A stretch of DNA of 64,000 nucleotides from Nannochloris sp. 'desiccata' (lineage: Eukaryota > Chlorophyta > Trebouxiophyceae > Chlorellales > Chlorellaceae): assembly GCA_019044685.2 (NCBI GenBank), contig JAGTXX020000006.1, positions 434,001 through 498,000 on the forward strand, read 5' to 3'. Below the pieces are notes generated by a model, which saw only the letters and a program-made list of their open reading frames with translations, had not been told where the DNA came from and searched no databases. Below, piece after piece: positions 1-11,632 of the stretch; the first letter of the stretch is position 1; every line of letters begins with the position of its first letter. The position numbers were made by a program, and so were the translations under genes.

Positions 1-1
1 G

Positions 2-3000
2 CCTGCACTCGGTGAACACGGCTTATTCTCTGCCATACTTGCTGCGCTTGAAGCTGAGGAGAAACCTGCCCGTTGCGTCGCTTTGAAGACTGTTGAAGCA
101 ATTACAAAAATTTGCGGAAAGCCTGTTGAGCCTCTTCTTCTTTCCTTAATGCCTACTGTGTTGCTATGCGGAGCTGACAAAGTTGCTGAAAACGCTGCTG
201 CTGCCGCTTCCGCTGGTATGGCTCTTGTAGATGGTTTGAATCCTCATGCCACGCGTGCTATGATTAACATTTTGTTCGAAGGCATGGCTGTCGGCAAAAA
301 TTGGCGATCCCGGGTACTGTCCTTGAATCTCCTTTCAGCTCGCTGCAAGCGTTGCCAAGTTGAATCTGGACATTGTGTTTTATCCATGATGCCTATTCTC
401 TCTGGAGCTATTGTTGATTCAAGGCTCGAGGTCGCAGAAGCGGCACATGCTGCTTTACTCGCTTGCTGTTACACGGCTGGTAATAGAGACTTGGAGCCTC
501 ATGTTCCTATCATTGTCTCCTGCATTGCTCGTCCTCAAGAAGTTTCTGATGTTGTTGCAAAACTCTCTGGAACTACCTTTGTCCAAACTATGGAGGATGC
601 CAGTTTGGCAGTACTCGCTCCTTTGATGCAGCGTGCTCTGAGAGAACGATCTACCAAAACGCAGCGCCGTGCGTCTATTATTATTGAAAACATGAGTAAA
701 TTGGTGATGGATCCTGCTGATGCACGACCTTTTCTACCACTTTTAGTCCCTGCGTTGGATGTGGTGGCTCAAGAGGCAGCAGATCCCGAGCTGCGTGAAG
801 TTGCCAGCCGTGCCCATGAGGCTTTGGAGAGAATTAGAAAAGCAAGTGATGAAGTAGAAGCCAAAGCTGGCCATGCTGCCGACTCCAACGCAGTTCGTAA
901 AGCGTTAATTGAAGCATGCGTTGTTGCAGCACCATCTGCTGATCTCACCACTCCTGCAGCCTTAGCTGCCGTCAACTATGTTGCGGACTTGGGTGCCTCG
1001 TTGATTACCTCTCATTTACACGGTCCTCGCTCTTGGGAAGGGTCTATTGCCCCTTATGTGATCCCCGTATTAGATGGGGAGGAAGAAACTGGCAAAGCTG
1101 TCTCTGTAGCTGTTCGTCGGTGGGCGTTGACTCACATGGGTGAAGTTATCACCGAGGAGGAAGATGTCGAAGATGAATTATGTAACTGCGAGTTCAGTTT
1201 AGCCTATGGAGGTCGTATCTTACTTACCGGAGCTACCTTGAGGCTTCGTCGTGGTAAAAGGTATGGTCTATGCGGTGCTAATGGTGCTGGTAAGTCGACT
1301 CTTATGAGGGCGATTGCCCGAGGCCAGTTGGATGGCTTTCCCCCGAAGGAAGAGCTGCGTACAGTGTATGTAGAGCACGATATTGACTCTTCTGAAGAAG
1401 AAATTAACTCCGTTGATTGGATTTTCGAGGATGGTGTGGTACAAGAAGCCGTTTCACCTTCTCGAGAAGAAGTCGCTGCTGCATTGACATCTGTCGGCTT
1501 TTCCGAGGAGCTTCAAAGTTCCCCTATACTCTCTCTTTCCGGTGGCTGGAAGATGAAATTAGCGCTCGCTCGTGCTATGCTTCTTAAAGCTGATATTTTA
1601 CTACTCGATGAACCTACAAATCATTTAGATACAACCAATGTAGAGTGGTTGCAAAATTATCTTACCTCTATGCCGGATGTTTCTTCGATGATTGTTTCCC
1701 ACGATTCTGGCTTTTTGGACGCTGTGTGTACTGATATCATTCACTACGAGTCGAGAAAATTGGTGCTTTACCCTGGAAATCTCTCAGAATTTGTTAAAGT
1801 GAAGCCAGAGGCCAAGTCCTACTATGAATTGGCCGCGGTGTCGTTTAAATTTAATTTCCCTGATCCAGGATTCCTTGATGGAATTAAAGGCAAAACACAA
1901 TCTGTGATGCGTATGACAAATGTTGGGTTTGCGTACCCAGGAGCAACGAAAAAACAGCTTGAAGATGTCACTTTAAGGACCACGTTGGGTTCTCGAATTG
2001 CTGTTCTTGGGCGCAATGGTGCCGGCAAATCCACTTTAATTAAACTTTTAACCGGCGAGATGGAGCCACTTGAAGGTAAAGTATGGAAACATCCTAATTT
2101 ACGTGTCGCCTACGTCGCACAGCATGCATTCCATCATATTGAAGAGCATTTAGAAAACACCCCTGCTGAATATTTCTGGTGGAGATTCGGAGATGGGGAG
2201 GACAGAGAGGCCAAAGAAAAAGTAACTCGCAAGGTGACCCCTGAGGAGCAAGCAGCACGTGAGGCAGCCATTGCACGTGGTGAGCGTGTAGTTGATTATC
2301 TAAATTCTCGTCGTATGAGTGGTAAAACGAAAGAGTACGAATACGAAGTGTGCTGGGTTGGTCAAAGTCAACGAGAGAATGTGTGGCTGTCGAGAAGTGA
2401 ATTATGTGAAAAGCGAGGTCTATCCAAGATGGTTGAAGATGTGGACGCTAAATTAGCCATGTTTAGAAACTATCGTGCGCTTAGTACACCTGTTGTACTG
2501 TCTCATTTGAAAGATTTTGGTTTAGAGGAAGAAATCTCAGCTCACAATCGTATTCGAGGCCTGTCTGGAGGTCAAAAAGTAAAATTGGTTCTTGCCGCTG
2601 CCATGTGGTGTCAACCTCACGTGCTGGTGCTTGATGAACCTACAAATTACTTGGATAGAGACTCTTTAGGTGCATTAGCTGCTGGAATTAATGAGTTCAA
2701 CGGTGGTGTCATTATGATATCACATAATTCCGAGTTTACTTCAGCGCTCTGTCGGGAAGAGTGGTTGGTCGGTGATGGAAAAGTAGTAATCAAAGGAGCC
2801 CCTACTGCCTCTTCTGTTGGTAAGTTATCTGCGGTACCGTCTATGGCGTCTTTGGCTTCAGTTTCTTCTGTAGCTTCGCTTTCTACCTTGGCTGACTCGG
2901 AAGAAAATTATTCTGAGATGGACCCCGAAAAAATGGAAGAGGAGTTGAAGCAGAAGGCCTTGAGACGTGCAGACAAGGAACGTATTGCTGCTGAAAAGGC

Positions 3001-3049
3001 TGCGAAAAAGGCTGAAAAGGCGAAACTTAAATTTGCACGTAAATTTTAA
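2..3049 (+). CDS. eEF3: Translation elongation factor 3 (eEF3), ABCF ATPase; 5' end outside window
   Basis: Ribosome-bound ATPase that helps release deacylated tRNA from the E site during cytosolic elongation. The frame is open from base 2 to the stop, about 1015 codons, so nearly all of the usual ~1045-residue protein is present and only the extreme N-terminus is missing. Order seen: HEAT repeats (to about base 900), four-helix bundle, first ABC domain with Walker A GANGAGKST near 1275, signature LSGGWK near 1536 and Walker B LLLDEPTNHLD near 1600; second ABC domain with GRNGAGKST near 2010, a chromodomain-like insertion (about 2290-2450), signature LSGGQK near 2560 and VLDEPTNYLD near 2630; then a Lys-rich tail. 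The chromodomain insertion inside ABC2 distinguishes eEF3 from other ABCF proteins. No intron occurs in this part. Confidence 0.93.
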   Translation, partial: PALGEHGLFSAILAALEAEEKPARCVALKTVEAITKICGKPVEPLLLSLMPTVLLCGADKVAENAAAAASAGMALVDGLNPHATRAMINILFEGMAVGKNWRSRVLSLNLLSARCKRCQVESGHCVLSMMPILSGAIVDSRLEVAEAAHAALLACCYTAGNRDLEPHVPIIVSCIARPQEVSDVVAKLSGTTFVQTMEDASLAVLAPLMQRALRERSTKTQRRASIIIENMSKLVMDPADARPFLPLLVPALDVVAQEAADPELREVASRAHEALERIRKASDEVEAKAGHAADSNAVRKALIEACVVAAPSADLTTPAALAAVNYVADLGASLITSHLHGPRSWEGSIAPYVIPVLDGEEETGKAVSVAVRRWALTHMGEVITEEEDVEDELCNCEFSLAYGGRILLTGATLRLRRGKRYGLCGANGAGKSTLMRAIARGQLDGFPPKEELRTVYVEHDIDSSEEEINSVDWIFEDGVVQEAVSPSREEVAAALTSVGFSEELQSSPILSLSGGWKMKLALARAMLLKADILLLDEPTNHLDTTNVEWLQNYLTSMPDVSSMIVSHDSGFLDAVCTDIIHYESRKLVLYPGNLSEFVKVKPEAKSYYELAAVSFKFNFPDPGFLDGIKGKTQSVMRMTNVGFAYPGATKKQLEDVTLRTTLGSRIAVLGRNGAGKSTLIKLLTGEMEPLEGKVWKHPNLRVAYVAQHAFHHIEEHLENTPAEYFWWRFGDGEDREAKEKVTRKVTPEEQAAREAAIARGERVVDYLNSRRMSGKTKEYEYEVCWVGQSQRENVWLSRSELCEKRGLSKMVEDVDAKLAMFRNYRALSTPVVLSHLKDFGLEEEISAHNRIRGLSGGQKVKLVLAAAMWCQPHVLVLDEPTNYLDRDSLGALAAGINEFNGGVIMISHNSEFTSALCREEWLVGDGKVVIKGAPTASSVGKLSAVPSMASLASVSSVASLSTLADSEENYSEMDPEKMEEELKQKALRRADKERIAAEKAAKKAEKAKLKFARKF

Positions 3050-3713
3050 AACATATTGAACTTGAGACAAGGTAATTTAGTTCCTTTCTTTTTGAGCTTT
3101 TGAGATTCGTATCTATTTTTTGTCTTTTTTTGTCGCTAATTGGTTGGTTGATAATAGTGTTTATTTTTTTATTTTTAACCACCTACGTTTGATTCTTTAT
3201 TTCCTTCTCATGATGTAATATAACAACATACATCGCAGAGAGCAATTAAATCTAAAATTTACTTTTCTTGTCTTTTCTTTCTGCTGTCGATAAATCATTT
3301 CTTTTTTCTTTGCTTTGTTGATATAATTATGTACCTGCTTTTGATTAGTTTTCATAATAAAACACCATGATTCTTACGTTTTCTATCTTCTTCGTTCGTT
3401 GTAATTTAATTATGATACCTGAAAAAGGCAGAGCGATGGCTCCAAACTGGAGGCGGGGCGCTAAGAGCGACACACTCATCAGATAAATGTGAAGAGCTCA
3501 GAAACTTAAAGATAGTCTAAAGATGATCCATGTACTTTGTACAATATTAAGAGCACCCTGTAGAATATGAAGTAACATAACAAACGGCATGATCAAGCTT
3601 TAAAGAACGAAACGTAAATGCGATCTTTGACTTCAATTTCAAATCATATTTTGATTCAAGGTGCTCAAGTTTTACCCAGAGAGCATGATAGATAATAGAA
3701 AATCGTGTAATCT
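3050..3713. other. Intergenic, eEF3 3' UTR and HEATR6-like promoter
   Basis: AT-rich spacer between two genes on the same strand. TGTAA motifs near 3212 and 3397 resemble green-algal polyadenylation signals, but none can be assigned firmly. No open frame, tRNA or repeat recognised. Confidence 0.5.
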
Positions 3714-6542
3714 ATGACGAGCATGGATCCATCTTCTCAGATAGAGTCTCCAAGCGCGGCTGTTGCTGCCATTATTGATCTTTTGGCGGCGCCTCGACCA
3801 TGGGACCTCCCTGCCACCTCCAGGCAACTCAGGAAGCTTCTAAAAGCTATGCAGCATTCTCTACAACAGGTCATCGGATGTTTAATTCGTGTATTTTGTC
3901 GCCCTTCTCTTCTATTTCCTATAATAGATTAAAATTCTCTTCTCAACCACCAGCTCATTTTGTTTTTTGTTTCCTGCAGAATCGAACTTCAGCTTCCTCA
4001 GACAGCCGGCTTGTCCCTTGCCTTCAATCTCTACTCCACTTTGGATGGGATGCAGAAGAAAAGGAGGGGCAGCTACAATCTTCAGTACAAAAGTGCACGT
4101 CTTCTCCTGCTTCTCCAATAAAAAACAAATACATTCCTCCAGGTGCCCGCCAACAACAGCAACAACAAAGTATTTTTTCTCTTTCCCACGCTCAATCTTC
4201 AGATAGCGAGGGAGCAAGCGATGCAGAGAATGGATCAGGGTTAGCAACAGATATCAAACTAAGTAGAGTACGTTTTCTAGCTTTAGCGTGCTTACAATCA
4301 TTAATAAAATCTGACGCCAAGGCAATGCACCCGCTATGGCCTTTGCTCTTGCCAGAACCTGATAGTGACCTGGTAGGTAGAGTATAGTAATGAATATAAG
4401 AGCAGTATTAAAACTTATACTTCGTCTTGCGGTTAGTTCGCTTGCTTTGTCTTATATTATTTGGTATTGCAATGAAGGACCTATTTTTCTCTCCCTTTGC
4501 AGAGCTCAAAAGCGGCTGTTTTGAGCAAAAGTGGAACAAATACGAGTCCTCTAACGCTCGCACATCCTCTACATTTAGATTCATCAGCACGGGTACGTCA
4601 CGCTGCTGCTGTTACTCTTGGCACGCTTCTAGAAGGCCCTGCACAGCGTGCGTATCTTGCCGTCGCCGAGCTGGCAAATGCGAGTGCATCACCTCAAACT
4701 CAAAAACAAGCGCGGGTTCGAGGATTTGTTCCCCTCTCAGCAACCCTTGGAAGTATCGTAGTAGGCACACATGCAGCTCTACTACGTGCTCTTACCACTG
4801 AACAAGATAATGCCGTCCTAGTGGCAATTCTTCGTGCCCTTGGTACTGCTCTGGTCGGCACTCCTTACTCTCGCTTACCTTCTCCTCTTCTCCCAAACTG
4901 TGTTGATACTATCAGAAAAATACTTCAAAAAGCGCAGCAGCAGGCACAGCAGCATGATTCACCAAATCCACCGTCTGCTTCTGCTTCTACTTTGCAACTT
5001 ACCGCTGTTCCGCTACTCAGCAGTAGCTTGGCATGTTTAGCAGCAGCCCTGGGAGCAAAACCCCCCCTTGCTTCGTTAAGCGAGTATCTATCTAATAAGA
5101 ATGGACTTGATTTAGCTCAAGAGATATTCGCATGCATAATGCAGTACGGGAACTTACCAGCTGTACAACTCGAGGCATTGATGGCGCTCCGGGGTCTCAC
5201 GCAACAATATCATGGAGCTGTAGGACATATGTGGGGAAGTATGTTGCACTTTGCCTCATCGAGCGTACAAGCTGCGAGTCGCAGTTCCCTTGGCAATGAT
5301 GGCAGTACCATTATACACACAAAAAACAATGCTCCTACTAGCGGTGGAATAGGAGAAGGAGGGTCATCTTCTAGAGAAAAAGTCATCCAGCAAAGCATAT
5401 TACTTCTAGGGGACTACCTATGCCACAGCAGCAACAAGAAAAAAGACACCATGAGGCACAGAACGAGCTCCAATTCCAATTCCACTGATGCAAACGACGA
5501 GTTGGAGTTGAAGACCGAAGCGTCAAAGTTAGAAAAAAAATGGAATGATGCAGTAGAGATGTGTATTAGTCCAGTTATTGCACGGCAAGATAGTCCATTA
5601 CTGCAAGCAGCTGGGTTTGGCTTTGTTGCGATAGGACTCGGAGGACTCTCTTTGAATAGACAAGTATCAAAAAATTGTGCTGATCCTGCAAAGTCGTCGT
5701 CGTCGTTCCTTTCGAGAGAAATGCGGGCTGATTTGCTTGCTAAATGCTCAAACGTGCTGCTTCCTGATAACGTTAGCCTTGGTAGAGAGGCCGGAGGAGG
5801 AGGAGGGGCAGGGACTCTAGTGGCATCTTCTCCAGTGAGAGCGGCTGCCGCAAAGGCAATGGCCAGTTTAATTGCTGCTATACCCCTCTCTCACGAACCC
5901 TTAGCTTTTGTAGATGCTCTGCCTTCCTTGTTAACAGCCTGCCAAGATTCTGTTGTCGCTGTTCGAGTACAGGCAGCAGCAGCACTGGCCGCAGCCGCAG
6001 AGGCTCTATATCACCTTTCCCAAAATATTGACACAGAGCAACAACAACAACTTGATATTCAACTATTGCGTAGTGATGCATTGACTGCACTAGTACCAGC
6101 AGCAGTGTCGGCTGCGATGGATGGTGATAAAGTAAAGCCAAGTGGGGTTCAGGCTCTCGGAACCTTCCTTGCCTGCCGGCAACTAACAACTACAGAAGCA
6201 CAACATGCGGAACAAACAGCTGAAAGTCGTTCCATTCTTCTTGAAGAAGAAAAGAATGCCTTTATAGCCTGCATTTCATCAGAGAATGCAAAAGTTCAGT
6301 GGAGTGCCTGTACTGCCGCTGGAACCTTCCTTAGAGCTCTGAAGAGCAACAAGAATGTTGGTACAAATGGCAAGACCAGTAGCCAAGAAGGTGATGGTGA
6401 CAGTTTTAAGGACGCAGTATCTGATGCAGAGGTGGCTGGAGACGTACAAGAACTAGTAGAGGCGTTGCAGCTGGTGGCATCGGAAGGTAGAAACACACGA
6501 AGCCGAGCTTTAGCACTGGCAGCCCTAGCACACTGTGATTAG
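3714..6542 (+). CDS. HEATR6-like HEAT/armadillo-repeat protein
   Basis: Spliced model of 862 aa: exons 3714-3869, 3980-4372 and 4503-6542, all joined in phase 0. The region spanning exons 2-3 (RVRFLALACLQSLIKSDAK, then a VRHAAAVTLGTLLEGP block) resembles the conserved domain (DUF4042) of HEATR6 family proteins, which are large alpha-solenoids of unclear molecular function. Further helical repeats continue to the C-terminus, interrupted by Ser/Asn-rich loops near 5300-5550 and Gln-rich stretches near 4160 and 6050. The protein is shorter than animal HEATR6 (~1180 aa). The first donor (CAG|gtcatc) is weak and chosen on phase; the second intron has clean gtaggt...tttgcag ends. Function inferred from family only. 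Confidence 0.75.
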
Positions 6543-6546
6543 ACCC

Positions 6547-6598
<52 letters not shown>
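6547..6598 (+). repeat. (TAAG)n microsatellite
   Basis: About 13 tandem copies of the tetranucleotide TAAG begin 5 bp after the stop codon of the HEATR6-like gene, inside its presumed 3' UTR. Each unit reads GTAAGT across the junction, which is the consensus splice donor. Confidence 0.95.
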
Positions 6599-7234
6599 CT
6601 TTTATACCAGAAAGATAGAATGAAGTCTTTTACATGTCATTTTATAAGAATCGATTGAAAAAGATTGATTGGAAAGCAAAATAGGAACCCTAAATAAGAA
6701 TTAAGAAAGAATTAAGGAAGAAAGAAAAGAATTTGTTGTGAGGCAACAGGGGATCAATGTCGCTGCCAAGAGGCCACACAGAAAGGTATATATATAAAAG
6801 AATCAGAGGAAGTTGGGGAAAAAAGATATATGCAGTGGTAATTCCCTTTATCATCATGGCATGTCTGCTGCTTGCCGTTGGGAAAAAAAAAGATCAAGAT
6901 CAAGAGAATAATAAAAATATATTCTAAGAAGGCACGTTAAAAAAATTGAGGGGACGATTCGAAATTTCTATTTAGAGAAAGTAAGCCAGTCTTGGAGTGC
7001 GTGAATTGTTTCTATCCGAATAGGTGGTAAGCTCATAGATAAGCAGGAGGAATTGGTAAAAGCTTCGAAAAGAAAGGGAACAAAATGGAAACGAGCAAGA
7101 AAAGATTTAAGAAAAAAATTGCATGAAGAATAAAAAAATTTGGAAGATAAGAAATTAAGAAAGGGGATTTGGAAAGTTATTTTTTGAGTTTAATTAGAAA
7201 CAAAGGGAGTGTCATTATCAAAGTTCTTTATCGT
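6599..7234. other. Intergenic between convergent genes
   Basis: Purine-rich, A-rich spacer holding the 3' UTRs of the HEATR6-like gene (+) and the secreted-protein gene (-). No coding frame or structured element recognised. Confidence 0.5.
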
Positions 7235-8287
7235 TTATGTAGAAGTGTCAGGGGCAGTAGCATCACTAGATTCAGCCTCCGGAATGCTATCCACATCAGA
7301 GGCGTCTTCACCCTGAATGCTGTCATCACCAATTGAACCGTCGTCACTCACAGCATCAATATTGGGAAAATCGGCATCATCTACCGGGTAGACATCCTCT
7401 TCGTCGTCGTCGTATAAATCTCCCTCGTAATCTGTGTAATCATTCTCAACTTTCTCATCTTCACCAGTATATTCCGCAGATGGAGTGTTACAACATTCTT
7501 CGAGGACACACACAGGCGTCTCTCTACCAGAAACGGCAGCATCAAAGACAATCGCATATATTTCTGTATCCTCGGTATCGATACCATCAGTAAATGGACC
7601 TGCTTCGGGGGCTCCAGCTTCGATGGACGCCGGGGTGGCAACTGCTCCGCAGGCATGGCAGATACCTTCAGAATCCGTGTAGGCACCTTCTGGGCAGAAG
7701 CTTGCTTTGTAAGGGCGGTCAAGAAGAGAACGGGTGCGAATAGCAGGCTTTGAAGTTGGCAAACCTGCTTGAGAGCATCTCCAGGTATCTTCAGAGGATT
7801 TGCTCTCTAAATTTTTCCGAAGAGTGAAACTACTGTCGGGACATTTGGCACATTGAGCTTTTTCATCTTTTACGCCAATGAATGTATAGCCCATAGGGCA
7901 GGATGGAAGGCATGACGATGGATCTTTGCTGTAGACTGAGAATTTAGTGAACGTGCTCGAAAATTTTGAGCAGGAAGAAAAACAGACATTCAATGAGCGG
8001 TCCAATTCAGTGCCGCTGGTACAAATAGGTTCCACTATTCTTGATGCGATCTCGACTTGGCTAGAGCATTTAGAATCAATTTTGGGACACTGATAGCATT
8101 AAATATGAAAGAAAACGTGTCAATTGCAGTATTGACAAATTGAGGCAAGACGAAATTTAAGGCAAGACAAGACAAAGTTCAAGGAACAGCTTCTTACCTC
8201 GGCTTGTGTGGCGAAAATTAATTTTCCTTCAACTGCTGCAAGGATGCAACATAAGAACATCGCAAAAGCGGCTCCCTTTTCATTCAT
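7235..8287 (-). CDS. Secreted Cys-rich protein with long acidic C-terminal tail, unknown function
   Basis: Two-exon model of 314 aa: exon 1 8287-8198, intron 8197-8090 (gtaagaag...atcag), exon 2 8089-7235, phase 0. The start at 8287 gives a signal peptide: short charged N-terminus, then a hydrophobic core AAFAMFLCCILAAVEG. The mature part carries many cysteines in short C-x2-C and C-x3-C pairs (CSKF, CLPSCPMGYTF, CAKCPDSSF, CPEGAYTDSEGICHACG), reminiscent of growth-factor-receptor-like or laminin-type Cys modules. The C-terminal ~110 residues are almost uncysteined and highly acidic (DDDEED and repeated D/S/E). No enzyme motif or membrane anchor follows, so a secreted or cell-wall protein is the best guess. 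I do not recognise the family. Confidence 0.65.
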
Positions 8288-9217
8288 TCTCCTCTGAAAT
8301 GCGCTAGTCAATGAACACGCTCAGTGAGTAAGCAGCCTGGTGCGGGCCTAAGCCAAGGGAAGTGAGGATATCAAGCGGTATGCTAGTGAAATATAAACAA
8401 GCTGAGGGGGTTTGGCGTTTTTTTATATGGGTGGCCATTTTGCTTTTCTGCGGCTTCTGAAGTTCAGCGCCCAAAAACCAAGAAAAATGAATGCACTACC
8501 GCCCCAGCAACTCTATAGCTTATCGTGGTCACGCCTTGAGGCCCACACTTTGCGATAGCTGGAAGGGTATCTAGCACATACTATTAACTATGGGAACACT
8601 GTTTCTTGCGCTGCATCCTTTTCATGGCCCTGCGATAGATTCACTGAATCATTCAGAGGCGGTCGTGAGTTCCAAATGTATTTGCATCCATAAAATATTA
8701 TTTTTTTAGGATATAAAATCGGTGTTTCATTGTAGATTAATTACTTAATAGAATCAGAAAGTAAGAATTCATCATGCTGTTAGCGACTATTCACAAAAAA
8801 TATGTCTTTACTTCTCTCCCCGCCGCCCGACACTTTACCGTCGCTGCTTTTTTCTAATCTTATCTGTCGCTCACTGCACGCTGTGAATGCAGTCTGAAGG
8901 CAAAGTAAGAATTGAGATGACTGCAAGGAAGTCGCAATTATTATGATTGGAATGGAGCCCTCGAGGCTCAAACTGGAGCCCACCCGTGGAACAGGCAAAG
9001 CTGGGCAGACGAAAGGTTGAGCAAAAAGACCCTGCATCTCTGCTGACCACGCAATTTAATTATACACAAAACAAAATCTGTCATCCGTCCTACTATTTCT
9101 GTTTTGAAAAGTAGCTGGGCTGCGGATACAAACAATCAAAACTCGATTTTTTTTGTGTAATTTTTCACAGACTTGTGGCGGAGTAGCGCTGAATTCAGGA
9201 ATATAGCATAGTCTAGG
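8288..9217. other. Intergenic, divergent promoter region
   Basis: About 0.9 kb between the start codons of the secreted-protein gene (-) and TOM40 (+). Short frames on the minus strand (8780-9037, 9056-9367) show no family resemblance. No repeat or RNA gene seen. Confidence 0.5.
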
Positions 9218-10311
9218 ATGGCAGCTCCCAATCCATTCCTGCCTACCGCTGCGGCTGCAGCAGTAGCTAGCGATAAGGTTAGTCAGTTTGTTTTGTATTC
9301 GGATGATGATCAGAAACAAACTATTTCCAAGCAGGCTCTGGTTTTCCTCTGCCAAAACACGCCACATACCAACCTATTTGACCATCGCCATCCTGACCAC
9401 AATCACTGAGCGCTTGCTTTTCTTTCATACAGGCCGCTGAACCTGTCGATTATAAGAATTTACCTCAGCCTGTTCGTTATGAAGAGCTCCAACGCGAGGT
9501 AATGATGTCCCTGAAGCCTGATCTTTTCGAAGGCATGCGCTTCGACCTCACCAAACCTCTCAACCACAACTTCGCCTTGAGCCACAGCATTTTCCTCGGC
9601 AATGTCGACGTCCCCACAGCCAACGGTCAAGTTGTAAAAATGCCTATTTCAAATTACGAATTCGGAGCCAACTTGGTCACAAACAGCGGAAACTTAATGT
9701 TAGGCCGTATTACAACAGATGGCCGTCTGACAGGCCGTGTTAAGTACGATCTCGCTGAGTGGGCTTCACTTAAATCTCAATTCCAATTGGCCTCTGAGCG
9801 GGGTATGTCTCAGGGTATGTTTGACTTGGATCTTAAAGGCATCGATTGGAATGGCCAAATTAAGCTTGGTACATCCCAATTCTACGGCGCCAATTACTTT
9901 CAAAGCGTCACTCCTCATCTCGCTCTTGGCGGTGAAGTTTTCTACTTGGCAGAGCAAAGACGGTCTGGCCTTGGGCTTGCTGCAAGGTATCAAGCAGAAA
10001 AGAGCATTGCAACTGCACAGATTGCTAATACTGGTCTCCTTTCTTTATCATATTTACAACGGGTTAATGAAAAGGTCGCATTAGCATCTGAATTCATGTG
10101 GAATGCTAATTCTAAGGAAGCATCAGCGGCGTTTGGTTATGATTACATGCTCCGCCAGAGTAGATTACGAGGGCGCATAGATACAGAGGGCAAGGTCGGT
10201 GCTTCTCTTGAACAGAGGGTGAATGTGGGAGTTAATTTTCTGTTGTCAGCAGAGATTGATTATGTGAAGAAAGATCATAAATTCGGCTTTGGAATGCAGA
10301 TTGGCGAGTAA
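9218..10311 (+). CDS. TOM40: TOM40, mitochondrial outer-membrane protein translocase channel
   Basis: Beta-barrel pore of the TOM complex, through which nuclear-encoded preproteins enter mitochondria. Exons 9218-9277 and 9433-10311 (phase 0) give 312 aa, normal for the family. An Ala/Pro-rich N-terminus (MAAPNPFLPTAAAAAV) is followed by the characteristic plant-type segment VRYEELQREVMMSLKPDLFE and GMRFDLTKPLNHNFALSHS, then alternating beta strands ending in a typical C-terminal strand (HKFGFGMQIGE) used as sorting signal. Intron ends are gttagt and catacag. The related VDAC family is less likely because of the LKPDLFEGMRFD block. Confidence 0.93.
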
Positions 10312-10760
10312 ATAAAAAAATAAAAAAATATTTACCAGCGGCAGTTGAAATAAAAAAATTCAAGTTGGGTTTATAATTTGCTGTTTGTCCTGGTGCCTAC
10401 ACTCACATTATGATTTTTAGAGGGATCTCTTGATTGTAAATACTTATGCTGCTGCATTGTGGTCGGTTGATTATCCTTTAAAAAAAGCTGAGAAAGAGTA
10501 AAGACAGTAAAGCCCAAACAGACGGCGGTTTCAAAGACCGACTGCCCTAATAGAGACATATATAGAGGGGGAAATCATGAAATGTCTCAATTTAAAAACT
10601 AGTGTTTTAGTTTATAGAGTATGGTAGATGAGGAAAATGCATCTTTATGGATAAACAGGGACATGCAAGGAGGAAGAAACTAGGATGTTTTCTATTTAAG
10701 AAGGATTCTTGGCTACTAGCTACCGGAAAGAAATTTTCAGGCTCGTTGAAAATTCCAACT
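10312..10760. other. Intergenic between convergent genes
   Basis: 3' UTRs of TOM40 and the E2 gene. Starts with an A/T-rich run of AATAAA-like units right after the TOM40 stop (10308-10330). Nothing else seen. Confidence 0.5.
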
Positions 10761-11632
10761 CTAAAGCATTTCCTGAGATTTTCTTACGATCCTAGCCACT
10801 TTTTTCTTAAATTCCGCCCTATTTTCACGCCAATCCTTCGCTGCGTCTATGTTTGCAGGGGACTCGTCGTTGGGTGACGACAACATGCTAATGATTGAAA
10901 GCACGATTGACTCTACAGTGTGCACAGGACTCCACCTCTCTGAAGCGGCTTCTTGAGGGTTCATGGGATCGAAGCCAGGGGCATGAAGGATAGAAATACA
11001 TACCTTACCATCAGGGAACACTGCACAAGCAAGAAAAATGGTTGTCAGCTTGAAAATTTGATCTGGAGGGGGAAGGCAGTGACGGTGTCTTAATTTTTTT
11101 TTGTATTCTCACCATTAGGATGCCACATTTCTGAGGTAAACCTGCATTCTGGAGGGGATTGAGGGTAATCTTTAGGGAATTTCAGCACTGCGTTAAAGAA
11201 TCCACCCTCGTATAGAGTGTCAGGAGGACCTAGGATAGTTACTGCCCACTCGAAGAGATCACTGCGGGAAATTAAAAAGTTTGAAATTAAAGACGAGAAA
11301 AGGGATGATATTTGAGCTGGAAGAGGATGACTATGAACCTATAGATAGTGTGGATTGCAAGGTAGAACTTACACATCATCAGCAAGGCCAGCAGAAAAGC
11401 CTTCCACTGGGTTCCTGGTCAATTCTGCAAGGAAGACAAATGAAAAGGCAATAGTGAGACGGCGGTATGCATTAGGAGTTGAGGCTCACGGGTAGATTTT
11501 GCGAAGGTAATAAATGATATAGTTGGAAGAACATCGTCTAAGCTGCAAGGAAAGACTCGCAGCGCGAGTAATTCGAGAAACGGCCTTGCCTTTTAACTGT
11601 TTACGCAACAGAAGAGAAGCCTGGTCAGTCAT
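10761..11632 (-). CDS. Ubiquitin-conjugating enzyme E2, UBC7/UBE2G2 type
   Basis: E2 that receives ubiquitin on a catalytic Cys; the UBE2G/UBC7 class serves ER-associated degradation with RING E3s. Four exons: 11632-11590, 11424-11373, 11261-11113, 11020-10761, giving 167 aa. The catalytic Cys lies in DGKVCISILHAPG, followed by the ~13-residue acidic-loop insertion that marks the UBE2G/CDC34 group (GFDPMNPQEAASERWSPV). The HPN motif is encoded at the end of exon 3. Intron 1 is read as GC-AG (AAAAG|gcaagg...ttgcag): this is the only junction that restores the conserved LK-ELTRNPVEGF core. Other introns are GT-AG. The nearest plant relatives are Arabidopsis UBC7/13/14; animal UBE2G1 is an alternative within the same group. 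Confidence 0.93.

Noticed and set aside
8780..9367. Minus-strand frames upstream of TOM40
   Set aside because: Short, overlapping each other and the TOM40 exon 1 region, with no protein-like features.
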